Shown piece by piece: positions 29,266 through 36,844 of a DNA stretch of 64,000 nucleotides. Within the stretch, counting starts at the first letter, position 1, and every line of letters starts with the position of its first letter. This stretch comes from Cyclobacterium marinum DSM 745 (GTDB lineage: Bacteria; Bacteroidota; Bacteroidia; Cytophagales; Cyclobacteriaceae), in assembly GCF_000222485.1 (NCBI RefSeq), contig NC_015914.1, positions 3,454,001 through 3,518,000 on the forward strand, given 5' to 3'. The notes under the pieces are model-generated. The model was not told the origin of the DNA, did no database searches, and worked only from the letters and a program-made list of their open reading frames with translations. The translations under genes were made by a program, and so were the position numbers.

Positions 29266-29962
29266 TTTATATACCGTTTTAATTGTTTGTAGTATTTTGG
29301 CTGGATGCAATAATAATTCCTTTAATATTGAAGTTGGGTCACCAGTAGAAATAAATAGTAAGTTTGGAAAAATAAAGCTTGTCTTAAAAGATAATGATAT
29401 TACTATCGATAAAATTGAATACTTTGATAAGGGAAATAAGTTGTTTTTAAGTCAGGAGTTTGATGAAAGGGGTATAATTGTCACAAAATTGAACCATCAT
29501 GAAAAAGATTCAAGTTCTTATTCAACGTATACTTCATTTTTATCTGGAGTTTTCAGTGAAAAAGTAAATGACACCTTAATTAAAGAAACGTACCATAATT
29601 TAGTAACGACAAGAGAGTATAAATTCAATAATGATATTTTGTACTTAGATATGTTTGAAAATGGTGAAAAGAGGTACAATGCCTTAAATATGAAATTGAT
29701 AGATTCTGAATGGTTAAGTGAAAATAAGGTGAAATTATTATTGAAGAATTATTTTCCGTATAATGGCGAATTTGAGTTTTACTATTTAAATTCTAGAGAT
29801 AAAATAAAATCTAAGAAATTGGAGGAGAATTATTATATGGTTGAATTTCAGAAAAATTCTGAGAAAGTTAGTAGTATCCAGTTTGATGTAGAAATTATTC
29901 CATCTGTTAAAGATTCTTTGATGAATTCGGTTTTCACACAAGAAATATTTCTTAAATATTAA
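29258..29962 (+). CDS. Lipoprotein, candidate immunity protein of the RHS tip
   Basis: 234 residues from the ATG at 29258, chosen because it opens a type II signal peptide with lipobox ILAGC (Cys17); the longer frame from 29171 would lie inside the RHS gene. The body is charged and beta-rich (FGKIKLVLKDNDITIDKIEYFDKGNKLFL) with no family I recognise. The start overlaps the stop of the RHS gene by 8 bases, the tight coupling usual for toxin-immunity pairs. A lipoprotein would guard the periplasm or membrane against an imported tip. Function is inferred from position only. DNA is very AT-rich, more so than the RHS core. Confidence 0.75.
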   Translation: MNNLYTVLIVCSILAGCNNNSFNIEVGSPVEINSKFGKIKLVLKDNDITIDKIEYFDKGNKLFLSQEFDERGIIVTKLNHHEKDSSSYSTYTSFLSGVFSEKVNDTLIKETYHNLVTTREYKFNNDILYLDMFENGEKRYNALNMKLIDSEWLSENKVKLLLKNYFPYNGEFEFYYLNSRDKIKSKKLEENYYMVEFQKNSEKVSSIQFDVEIIPSVKDSLMNSVFTQEIFLKY

Positions 29963-30103
29963 AATCAATATGTTATTGTATACACTTTAATATTAGTCAA
30001 TTTTTTAATTTATATATTTAATAGTACCTATTTATTTGGGGGTAATTGTTGTTCACGTATAGTTAAATTAACCTCTGCACTCACTTTATATAAGGCTTTT
30101 ATT

Positions 30104-30175
30104 AGTTACTCTACTATACTTTTTTATTGCTAAGTTCATTTGAGGTCGTGAACCTTTTTACGTCATGCTATCGTA
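30104..30175 (+). repeat. Degenerate repeat similar to the start of the second displaced RHS cassette
   Basis: A stretch including TTTTTATTGCTAAGTTCATT resembles TTTTTATTGCTAATCTCCTT at about 33969, including the following GA..TCGT segment. Each copy stands just upstream of a displaced RHS cassette. It may be a far-diverged member of repeat family A (see 41676-42339). The rest of 29963-30211 is AT-rich with nothing else recognised. Confidence 0.4.
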
Positions 30176-30211
30176 CAAACCTAAAAAATTGTAAGTAGGC
30201 TACTTGGGGTA

Positions 30212-30266
30212 AATCAGCACAGAATTTTAGAAGAAAATTTGTATATTTCATAAACCAGATACATGG
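30212..30266 (+). pseudogene. Remnant of an RHS gene next to the IS21 element
   Basis: These 55 bp align without gaps to 28309-28363 inside the intact RHS gene; by my count 46 of 55 positions match. In the same reading frame the remnant reads NQHRILEENLYIS then a TAA stop (30251) and TRYM, against NQHEVLEEKLYISQDGYM in the intact gene. The match stops exactly where the IS21-like end begins (30267). It therefore marks an older RHS copy interrupted by the insertion. Confidence 0.75.
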
Positions 30267-30270
30267 TGAT

Positions 30271-30312
30271 TATTCCGACAAAAGTATACCAGCATTCCGC
30301 GGCAAAGTATAC
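30271..30312. repeat. Left-end repeats of the IS21 element
   Basis: Two direct units, ATTCCGACAAAAGTATACCA (from 30272) and ATTCCGCGGCAAAGTATACC (from 30294), spaced 22 bp. Such multiple terminal units are usual for IS21 elements and bind the transposase. Confidence 0.75.
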
Positions 30313-30376
30313 CAGTCTTTTCTCTGGCATCTTAATCCTTAAAAGCTTTTTTTACCACTGAAAGGATATGATAAAT

Positions 30377-31108
30377 TTACTTTATTTTTTTGTTTCTCCA
30401 AGACTCTCCTATGAGTTCTATTTTATGTGCTTTGGCTGACAGTCTGTCAATGATCGCATCGGCTAAGGTCGGCTCACTGATATAATCATACCACCTGTCC
30501 AAAGGAAGTTGGGATGTGAATATTGTTGCTGATCCGTTATATCGGTCCTCTAAAATATCTAAGAGTGTCAGTCTGCCGTCATGGGTGAGCGGCTTGAGGC
30601 CAAAGTCATCGAAGATCAGCAAGTCATACCTGTTGAGTTGCTTTAGCCATTTAAGATAGGCCCCTTCAATTCTTACCTGAGAAAGTGTTTCAAGGAACCT
30701 GTTCATTCCGAAGTATATCACCCTGAATCCAAGGATACAGGCGTTTCTTCCGAGTGCACAGGCTACATAGCTTTTACCAACTCCTGTAGCCCCGGTAATC
30801 AGGATGTTTCTGGATTCCCTGATATAAGAACCGTCAAGAAGTTCGGCAAACTGCTCCCTTGAGAGACCTCTTTCTGGTCCGCACCGGATATTTTCAGGGA
30901 CGGCATTGTACCTTAGCTTACTAGCCCTTAGGTACCTTTCAGTTTGTTTTCCGCTGCGGTATTCACTTTCTGCCTGGGTCATCATGGCCAGCAGCGTATG
31001 AGCATCTTCTCTTTGTTCCGGGGGCAGGGATAATTCTGACTCATAGCGTCTTGCCATGCCCGTGAGTTTCATTTTTTTTAATTGTTCAAGTGTTTGTTCT
31101 CTGTTCAT
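30377..31108 (-). CDS. istB: IS21 helper ATPase IstB
   Basis: 243 residues, intact. AAA+ ATPase of the IstB/DnaC type: N-terminal LKKMKLTGMARRYESEL, Walker A GATGVGKS, then YDLLIFDDFGLKPL as Walker B, sensor segment ATIFTSQLP and C-terminal DRLSAKAHKIELIGESWR. It assists the IstA transposase in target selection and strand transfer. It is 22 bp downstream of istA on the same strand, the standard arrangement. Because istA looks broken, this protein would have no partner in cis. Confidence 0.95.
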   Translation of the reverse strand: MNREQTLEQLKKMKLTGMARRYESELSLPPEQREDAHTLLAMMTQAESEYRSGKQTERYLRASKLRYNAVPENIRCGPERGLSREQFAELLDGSYIRESRNILITGATGVGKSYVACALGRNACILGFRVIYFGMNRFLETLSQVRIEGAYLKWLKQLNRYDLLIFDDFGLKPLTHDGRLTLLDILEDRYNGSATIFTSQLPLDRWYDYISEPTLADAIIDRLSAKAHKIELIGESWRNKKIK

Positions 31109-31130
31109 CTGTTTTAAGTTTTAATTGTTA

Positions 31131-32720
31131 TTATTTGTTTTCAAATCGGTTTTTGAATGAATCCCCGCCCCTTGCCGTGGGGTTTTCCGGAGGGGTGTAA
31201 TCCCCACCTGCCAGATTCTCTTCTGCCATATCCATATTGTTTTCTAAAATCTTGACGATCGTAACGTAACTGTAGATATAGCCCTGCAGTGCCCTTCTAC
31301 ATGCTGCTTCCATCCTTTCACTGCCATATTCTTTTCTGAGCCTGAGCAGGCCGAGCATAGACAGATAGGCATGGTGGACAACCGGTTTTGAGTCGAGTAT
31401 TTTCTGGAAGTATGCCACAGCGGAGGGGCCACATTGCCGGGCCTGTCCCAGATAATACTCCGGATCCCATCCCTTCTGTTTAAAATAGGCCTGGTGGGCC
31501 GGGGGCATATGGGTCAGTTCTGTGGTACATTTAAATTTTTTATAGGACCTTCTGTGTACTGCCACTCTTTCGGAGTTATGGAATACCTCCACATGTTCGG
31601 TGCAATAGACCAGCCTGACATCTGCACCGATCAGCCTATGGGGCACGCTATAGTAATGTTTGTCTTCACCCAGTTGCACATGGTAGTTTTTCTGGACCTT
31701 GCCCTTTGTATGGTGCCTGAGTTCATAACTGCTTCCAGGAAGGGGAAGAAGCAGTGGCTTTTCCTCTTTTTCAAACACCTCCTGTCTGCTGTGTGCCTTT
31801 TTCTGAAAGTCTTTTTTGTGGTGCTCGGCCAGTTTTATCTTGATGGCTGCATTGAGCTCCCGGAGGCTTGTGAAAACCTCGTTTCTCAGTGTTACATAGA
31901 TGCGCATGTAAAAAATATGGACGTGGTTTTCTACCGAGGGTTTGTCTTTGGGCTTCCTTGGTCTGGCCGCCAGAAGAGCGGTTCCGTAATGGCTGGCCCA
32001 CTGTTCCAGCATTTCGGGGAATACTGGCTCGTACCTGCAGGTTTTTGTCACCCACTGTTTCATGTTGGCTGACTTGGTGGTCAAAGTAACCCCACCGAAG
32101 TAAAGTACCGTATTGTTAAGGGCTCCTACCACTTGTTCAAGTTTGGCATCGGGAAGTGCTTCTAGATAGCCGTAGCTGCTGTAGGGGAGTACTGCCACCA
32201 GTACCGGACAGGGCACCATCTCTCCAGTATCCTGATCAAGGTAATGCAACGGTTTACCTGCAAAATCGACTTCCATCTTTTCACCGGGCCGGTGCTCGAA
32301 CCTCATGGTGGCCTGCCTAACCTGGGAGGCTTCTGAAAGCAGTTCACAGAACCTTGAATAGCCATATCCGTCAGGATCTTCTTTTTTGTACTCTTCCCAA
32401 AGCAACTGACGGGTCACTCCGATACGGTTGAGTTCGGTAAGAAAATATCCTGCTTGGGAGATTACCCTGCTTTTCCTGGGGTCCAGCACCTTGTTTTCTT
32501 CCTTCCGTCTTCCGCCCGAAACCAAGTCTTCAAGGTCAGCGTCTCAAAGGTTTAACAAACTTTCGTAATCTAGGCCTGAAGAAAGGAAACAGCTTTTGTA
32601 CCTGCTAACCGTAATTCTTGAAATACTGAGCTCGCGGCTGATTGCTCTTTCTGAGAAACTCCTGCTCAAACACAATAAAATCTGTCTTAATCTGTGCATA
32701 CTGATCGGTTTATTGGCCAT
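31131..32720 (-). pseudogene. istA: IS21 transposase IstA with in-frame stop and altered DDE residue
   Basis: The frame can be traced from an ATG at 32720 (MANKPISMHRLRQILLCLS, with the helix-turn-helix RAISRELSISRITVSRY) to the stop at 31131. After 58 codons it meets a TGA (32544-32546), then continues in the same frame DADLEDLVSGGRRKEEN. Downstream are the integrase core (MEVDFAGKPLHYLD with the first Asp; KDKPSVENHV with the Glu) and the Mu-type C-terminal domain. At the place of the second catalytic Asp, where IS21 members have DN(L/M)K, this copy reads SANMKQWV (codon 32067-32069 GCC in sense), consistent with a GAC to GCC change. Both changes point to an inactive transposase. Confidence 0.85.
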
Positions 32721-32782
32721 GCTCTTTGGTAAAAGTTGATTACAATCACCAAATTAAATAGCCACTGGTTAAAACCTTTCAG

Positions 32783-32945
32783 TGGTATACTTTATGTCGG
32801 AATGTCAGATAAAGCCAGAGATTTAACTGTTTGAAAAAAACAGGAAATAATACCAATTGAGAATCTCTTTACTGGTATACTTTCCTCTGGAATCACTGGT
32901 ATACTTTGCTCTGGAATAGTGGTATACTATGGAGTGGAATACTCA
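32783..32945. repeat. Right-end repeats of the IS21 element (four units)
   Basis: On the plus strand GGTATACTTT... units occur at about 32784, 32874, 32907 and (variant GGTATACTAT) 32931, each followed by GGAAT. They are inverted relative to the left end. The unit at 32784 (TATACTTTATGTCGGAAT) is closest to the outermost left unit in its GTCGGAAT part. The outer unit matches it better in the terminal TGA-TATTCC. This leaves the exact end open. Confidence 0.65.
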
Positions 32946-32947
32946 GT

Positions 32948-33316
32948 ATGTACGAAGAGGTAAGAGCGCTAAGTATAGCTGCCCATACCCTAGATTATAC
33001 AAAGGAACTAAAAAGCATAAGAAATTTTAATAAAGGCTATAAAGTAGCTCGTCAAGCAACCTTGATAAAGAACATTGTTAATAATGCTAAAATGTTGGAA
33101 GGTATTGAGATAGGAGCTAGAAGAATGGCGGGCGTGGGGCTGGTCTTTGGTATTGCTGATATGGCTAATAATGATTTTTCCACAGAATCTGTTCGCTGGT
33201 TCGCTGCTGATGCAATAATGACAGGAGTTGGGTTGACAGGATGGGGAGCACCTGTTGCAGGAATTTATTTTGCAGGCAGATTTGCTTACGGACTATATGA
33301 ATTATCAACCAAATGA
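32948..33316 (+). CDS. Displaced RHS C-terminal tip, glycine-rich (cassette 1)
   Basis: 122 residues from an ATG three bases inside the IS21 boundary; the original RHS core is gone, so this is a 5'-truncated tip that could be expressed only from a local start. The second half is hydrophobic and glycine/alanine-rich: AGVGLVFGIADMA, then WFAADAIMTGVGLTGWGAPVAGIYFAGRFAYGLYEL. It aligns by eye with the tip of cassette 2 (GVSIALGSAIQ...WVDLTITGGLFIGGLAAGITGTPVVATFGIVYGVYRL). Such helical-hairpin segments suggest membrane insertion. The next gene (11 bp downstream) encodes a multi-spanning membrane protein related to the one after cassette 2. I infer a toxin tip with its immunity protein; no known toxin family was recognised. 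Confidence 0.65.
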   Translation: MYEEVRALSIAAHTLDYTKELKSIRNFNKGYKVARQATLIKNIVNNAKMLEGIEIGARRMAGVGLVFGIADMANNDFSTESVRWFAADAIMTGVGLTGWGAPVAGIYFAGRFAYGLYELSTK

Positions 33317-33327
33317 TAAAGTATTAA

Positions 33328-33717
33328 ATGAAATTATATTCTTATCTATTTTCATGTGCGTATTGGGTGTCAGTTAATGATTTGAATGAGAAATCTGCTC
33401 CTCAAGAGTATGCACTCTTTTTTATTTCGGTAATTGATATATTAATGTTTGTTGTTATAGCTGGTGTAATTAATCTGATAGTAGGACATAATAATTTATC
33501 TGGTTCTTCGGTTATACTCTGTTGTGGTATGATAGTTATTTTTAATTATTTCTTTTTCTTAAGAAATAAGAGGTATTTAAAATTAATTAAAAGTTTTATG
33601 AATATCAGTAATCCAGAATCCAAACGGATACGAATTTGTACAATGATATTGACTTTTATTATAGCCTTAGTTTTGGCCATACTTACATCAATTATGAATA
33701 GTTCTGATGGATTTTGA
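33328..33717 (+). CDS. Multi-spanning membrane protein, candidate immunity protein (cassette 1)
   Basis: 129 residues with about four membrane spans: ALFFISVIDILMFVVIAGVINLIV, SSVILCCGMIVIFNYFFFL and TMILTFIIALVLAILTSIM are plain, the first segment (YSYLFSCAYW) weaker. It resembles the protein at 35137 along its length: LYSYLFSCAYW vs LYTYLYWCFYS at the start, FNYFFFLRNKRYLKLI vs INYWILLREDRYIKIN in the middle, and a similar hydrophobic end. Each sits directly after a glycine-rich RHS tip. By position and topology it is a candidate immunity protein that blocks a membrane-acting toxin. No known family was recognised. Confidence 0.7.
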   Translation: MKLYSYLFSCAYWVSVNDLNEKSAPQEYALFFISVIDILMFVVIAGVINLIVGHNNLSGSSVILCCGMIVIFNYFFFLRNKRYLKLIKSFMNISNPESKRIRICTMILTFIIALVLAILTSIMNSSDGF

Positions 33718-33885
33718 GATAAGGGCGGCTTCTGGAATAGTGAAAAACTGAGTGAGATACCTGTACAATTTTCCAATGTCTTATACTTTGTAATACAGAT
33801 TATTGGTGGAGCTAGAATTTCTATAATTCTGGTTGCGGGAGGTCGAACATGTAATCTAAAAAATATGATAAAAAAAACCCTGACT

Positions 33886-33913
33886 GAGGCTGTCTGAACA
33901 GTCGGACAGCCTC
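33886..33913 (+). terminator. Terminator-like hairpin after cassette 1
   Basis: Perfect 9-bp arms GAGGCTGTC (33886-33894) and GACAGCCTC (33905-33913). The following T-run is weak (TCCTATT). An A-rich run precedes it (33869-33877), so it could work in the opposite direction too. Confidence 0.55.
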
Positions 33914-33948
33914 TCCTATTCCTAACATCCTTCGCAATCCCGACCTGG

Positions 33949-34035
33949 GTGTAGTATCCACTACACCTTTTTATTGCTAATCTCCTTTGAAATCGTCATC
34001 CTTTAAAAGCCATTTGCGATGGCTTAGTAAAGCAC
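33949..34035 (+). repeat. Degenerate copy of repeat family A
   Basis: CCTGGGTGTAGTATCCACTACACC and the following AAAGCCATTTGCGATGGC parallel the hairpin and the GGCCATTTGC.ATGGCC motif of the full family-A repeats at 38979, 41676 and 42010. The arms changed together and the inverted repeat (GGTGTAGT/ACTACACC) is kept, which suggests selection on structure. No other feature was seen in 33718-34185. Confidence 0.5.
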
Positions 34036-34185
34036 TTCATGGCAAATAAAAATTTAGTATTTTGATCCCTGTCTGATTAAGGTTGGAATAAACAGCCTAG
34101 ATCTTCTATTTATTACCAGCATTATTTATTTGTATATCCTGTGGAGATAAACTACTTTTAGTTGTAAGTAAGGATTATAAAGAAG

Positions 34186-35140
34186 ATGTTGAGAAATACT
34201 CCCCTGGCAGCTATGGTGCCCGGTTTAAGCCCCTACCATTTTGGCTTTAACAATCCGGTTCGGTACAATGATCCGCTGGGACTGATGGGGCAGGATCCGG
34301 GTATGTGGGGTACGGGAGATACCTACGCCTCAAATAACTCCCAGAATCCGTTTGATTTTATGCCCAAATTTACCCGAACCAATCCGGGTTCTGGGAATCA
34401 TTGGGCTGATGGATGGGAAAATAGCGACTGGAATGCATGGAATGGAAGTGATGCCTATAGAGCGGAAAAAGCTTATGCGGAGAGCAGTGGTGGCTATGGT
34501 TTTGGAGGATCTTTTAAAGATGGAAGCGGTAAGGAAGTTGGGTTTATAAACGGGCAGCTTCAAGTATGGTATCCTATGGGAGGTGATTTAGCCTATAGTG
34601 AAGTAGGAGATGGTTATGTTAATAAGTACTATTATGGTGTCTGGGGTGGTCCGATTGGGGGGGAAAGGTAACGCCATTAACTCAACTTTAAACCTTTCGG
34701 GTGGAGTATTATCAGGGCCTGCTGGAATTATGTCGCTTCGAGCTTGGGGGCATGACATGCTTCTGAAGGAGAGCCAGTGGCTTGGTAATAACGGAAAATT
34801 ATATTCAACAAAGTTTAATGGGAGCAATAAGTGGCTTTCGGGTACCCAAAAGGCCTTTAGGGCAGCTGGTTCAGCTGCCAAAGCTGCGGGCAATGCCTTG
34901 GGGGGATTAGGCGTAAGCATTGCCTTAGGATCAGCAATACAATCAACGATAGACGGAAAAGATAACACTTCCACTTGGGTTGACCTTACTATTACAGGAG
35001 GATTATTTATTGGAGGTTTAGCGGCGGGAATAACAGGGACACCGGTGGTTGCTACATTTGGGATAGTTTATGGAGTCTATCGCCTGACAGCTGGATTAAA
35101 CGGTGATGCTTTAATTGATCAATATTTTGGATATCGATGA
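34186..35140 (+). pseudogene. Displaced RHS 3' end with glycine-rich tip (cassette 2), frameshifted at a run of seven G
   Basis: The first part (frame from 34186) is RHS core: PYHFGFNNPVRYNDPLGLMG, then TGDTYASNNSQNPFDFMP and KEVGFINGQLQVWYPMGGDL. It runs into a stop just after GGPIGGER. Removing one G from the GGGGGGG at 34657-34663 joins it to the next frame, GGPIGGKGNAINSTLNLSGG, which goes on to 35140 and contains the glycine-rich hydrophobic tip (GSAAKAAGNALGGLGVSIALGSAI...TITGGLFIGGLAAGITGTPVVATFGIVYGVYRL). The core is truncated at about 34203, so no full RHS protein can be made. The stop overlaps the next gene by 4 bp. Frameshift may be real, phase-variable, or a sequencing error in the homopolymer. 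Confidence 0.75.
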
Positions 35141-35544
35141 AAAAGAACCTTTATACATATTTATACTGGTGTTTTTATAGCATGGTCAGGAAAAGAGCAG
35201 GTGACACAAGTCACCAAAGGGCTGCCGTTCTCTTTTCTATTAGTCAGTTTTTCTGGATTGTAATTATTGCTATTTGGACATTTGTTCTGCTAAATAATGA
35301 TGAATTTACATATTTAAAATCATTTGACTTTCGAGTCTTGTTTGCAATGATAATGCTAATTATCATAGGTATCAACTATTGGATTTTGCTTAGAGAAGAT
35401 CGATATATAAAAATTAATAATTTTTATATTCAGAGCTGTTCAAAGCGAAGGGCTGGCCTATTTGGTATTCTGATAATCATTTTAAGCTTCGCAGTAGTTA
35501 TCGCTTCAGGAATTGCATTAAGTAAAACAATTAATGGTTGGTAA
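35137..35544 (+). CDS. Multi-spanning membrane protein, candidate immunity protein (cassette 2)
   Basis: 135 residues, three to four membrane spans (FSISQFFWIVIIAIWTFVLL, FRVLFAMIMLIIIGINYWILL, FGILIIILSFAVVIASGIAL). Its ATG overlaps the TGA of the tip frame (ATGA), typical of tight coupling. It is related to the protein at 33328 in start, middle and length, while the tips before them are also related. A positively charged stretch (QSCSKRRAG) precedes the last span. Inferred immunity protein for the glycine-rich tip; whether it is still needed is unclear as the toxin frame is broken. Confidence 0.7.
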   Translation: MKKNLYTYLYWCFYSMVRKRAGDTSHQRAAVLFSISQFFWIVIIAIWTFVLLNNDEFTYLKSFDFRVLFAMIMLIIIGINYWILLREDRYIKINNFYIQSCSKRRAGLFGILIIILSFAVVIASGIALSKTINGW

Positions 35545-35571
35545 TCAAATCACTTACCTGATCAACGGTGA

Positions 35572-36477
35572 GGCTATACAAAACAACTGTATGAAATGGC
35601 CTTCAGGACCTACGATCCGTATTTGGGCAGGTTCAATCATATGGATCCCCTTGCCACTATGATTCCTAGCTTATGCCCTTATCATTTTGGATTTAACAAT
35701 CCGGTTTGGTACAATGATCCCCTAGGACTGATGGGTCAGGATGCAGGGATATGGGGTACGGGAGATACTTACGCCTCAAACAATTCCCAGAATCCGTTTG
35801 ACCTTATGCCCAAATCTACCCGTACCAACCTAGGTTCAGGCAATCACTGGGCTGATGGATGAGATAATAGTGACTGGAATGGATGGACTGGAAGTCAAGC
35901 CTATAGAGCGGAAAAAGCTTATGCGGAGAGCAGTAGTGGTTATGGGTATGGAGGATCTTTTAAAGATAGAAACGGTAAGGAAGTTGGGTTTATAAACGGG
36001 CAGCTTCAAGTATGGTATCCTATGGGAGGTGATTTAGCCTTTCAGGTTAGCTATGAAATAAACGGGAAAGGATTTCTTGATCAGTACTATTATGGTGCTT
36101 GGGGTGATCCGATTGAAAGTTGCGCAGATTGTGGGAGATATATGCAAGATGCCACCGTTATGGAGACTTTTGGTGTGAATGGAAATATAACTGCCGGAGG
36201 TGGTTTTAATTTTGATGTGGGCATTGTACGAAGGCAATCCGATGGAGAATGGAGGGTTTATGTTTCTGTTGACCCTTCAGTCGGGTTAGATGCATCTATT
36301 GGTGTTTCAGGAAATACAATCAAGAATTATGACGGTAATAAGAAAATCAAATTTGGTCAGCTTGAAGGCTAGGGAAGTTCCGATAACTACGGTGTAATTT
36401 TTATGAACGATCAACATGGAGGTGATAATATTAAGAATACTATTGGGTCCCACTATGGACCAATGCTATTAAGTTAA
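35572..36477 (+). pseudogene. Displaced RHS 3' end with a different tip (cassette 3), two in-frame stops
   Basis: Starts with RHS core LYEMAFRTYDPYLGRFNHMDPLAT, then the same segment as cassette 2 (PYHFGFNNPVWYNDPLGLMGQD, TGDTYASNNSQNPFDLMP). In GNHWADGW, the Trp codon TGG has become TGA (35860-35862). The same frame continues (KEVGFINGQLQVWYPMGGDL) and resembles cassette 2 up to about 36113, then diverges into an unrelated tip: CADCGRYMQDATVMETFG, FNFDVGIVRRQSDGEWRVYV. A TAG at 36370 interrupts, and the frame again continues (DNYGVIFMNDQHGGDNIK) to a TAA at 36475. No partner gene follows; a terminator does. A clear case of a swapped tip on a shared core. Confidence 0.8.
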
Positions 36478-36502
36478 GAAAAAAGTAGCCTTATAAGCGA
36501 AA

Positions 36503-36538
36503 TAAGCCGGTTTCCCTTATGAAAGCCGGCTTATTTTA
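36503..36538 (+). terminator. Rho-independent terminator closing the RHS array
   Basis: Arms TAAGCCGG (36503-36510) and CCGGCTTA (36526-36533), extended by TTTC/GAAA with a one-base bulge, followed by TTTT. It also faces the convergent propeller gene. Confidence 0.75.
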
Positions 36539-36844
36539 ATTAAATTATGTTGTCTTAAACATATAGCTATGAAGGTACAAAATAACAACCAAAACACAAC
36601 GGACATATCTTGGGATTGTCCGAAAAAAAACCTTTCAAAAATTTCAATCATCTGAAAATCAGTCCGTTTACTATCCTAGGCCTACTCGTTATTCCAGATC
36701 TTCTCCACTTGACTTTCAAACTGTATTACTTTCGGTGCTCCAGCTGTTTAAGGAATCAGCCGAATTTGTTATCGGCGATGTCCTTTCCAATTTGGGCCAA
36801 CAAGAAGTCATCGGCAGTGCTTATATTTACTCTCTAAATGACTC
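36539..36844. other. Intergenic region, no gene recognised
   Basis: About 300 bp between the RHS terminator and the convergent propeller gene. A 75-codon frame at 36610-36837 shows no family resemblance and no ribosome-binding site. Possibly a decayed gene, but I could not tell which. Confidence 0.4.

Larger units (their letters stand above)
30267..32945 (-). mobile_element. IS21-family insertion sequence, apparently inactivated
   Basis: Two genes in IS21 order (istA then istB, both on the minus strand) between ends carrying repeated ATTCC-N5-AAAGTATACCA-like units. The left end starts TGATTATTCC at 30267 and has two units. The right end read inward starts TGAGTATTCC from 32945 and has three units, plus a fourth at 32783-32804. 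Both ends begin TG when read inward. An inner ACCACTGAAAGG-like motif occurs near both ends. A shorter element ending at 32807 (TGACATTCCGAC read inward) is an alternative boundary. I see no clear target duplication. istA has a nonsense codon and a probable active-site change, so the copy is likely dead. It separates an RHS remnant from an RHS tip. Confidence 0.85.

Noticed and set aside
31434..32072. Plus-strand frame (212 codons) opposite istA
   Set aside because: Shadow of the transposase gene; the sense frame carries the integrase motifs.
30267..32945. Target-site duplication around the IS21 element
   Set aside because: Flanks at 30259-30266 and after 32945 (or 32807) share no convincing 4-8 bp direct repeat.
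36610..36837. 75-codon frame after the RHS array
   Set aside because: No ribosome-binding site or family match; could be a decayed gene, but I could not support one.
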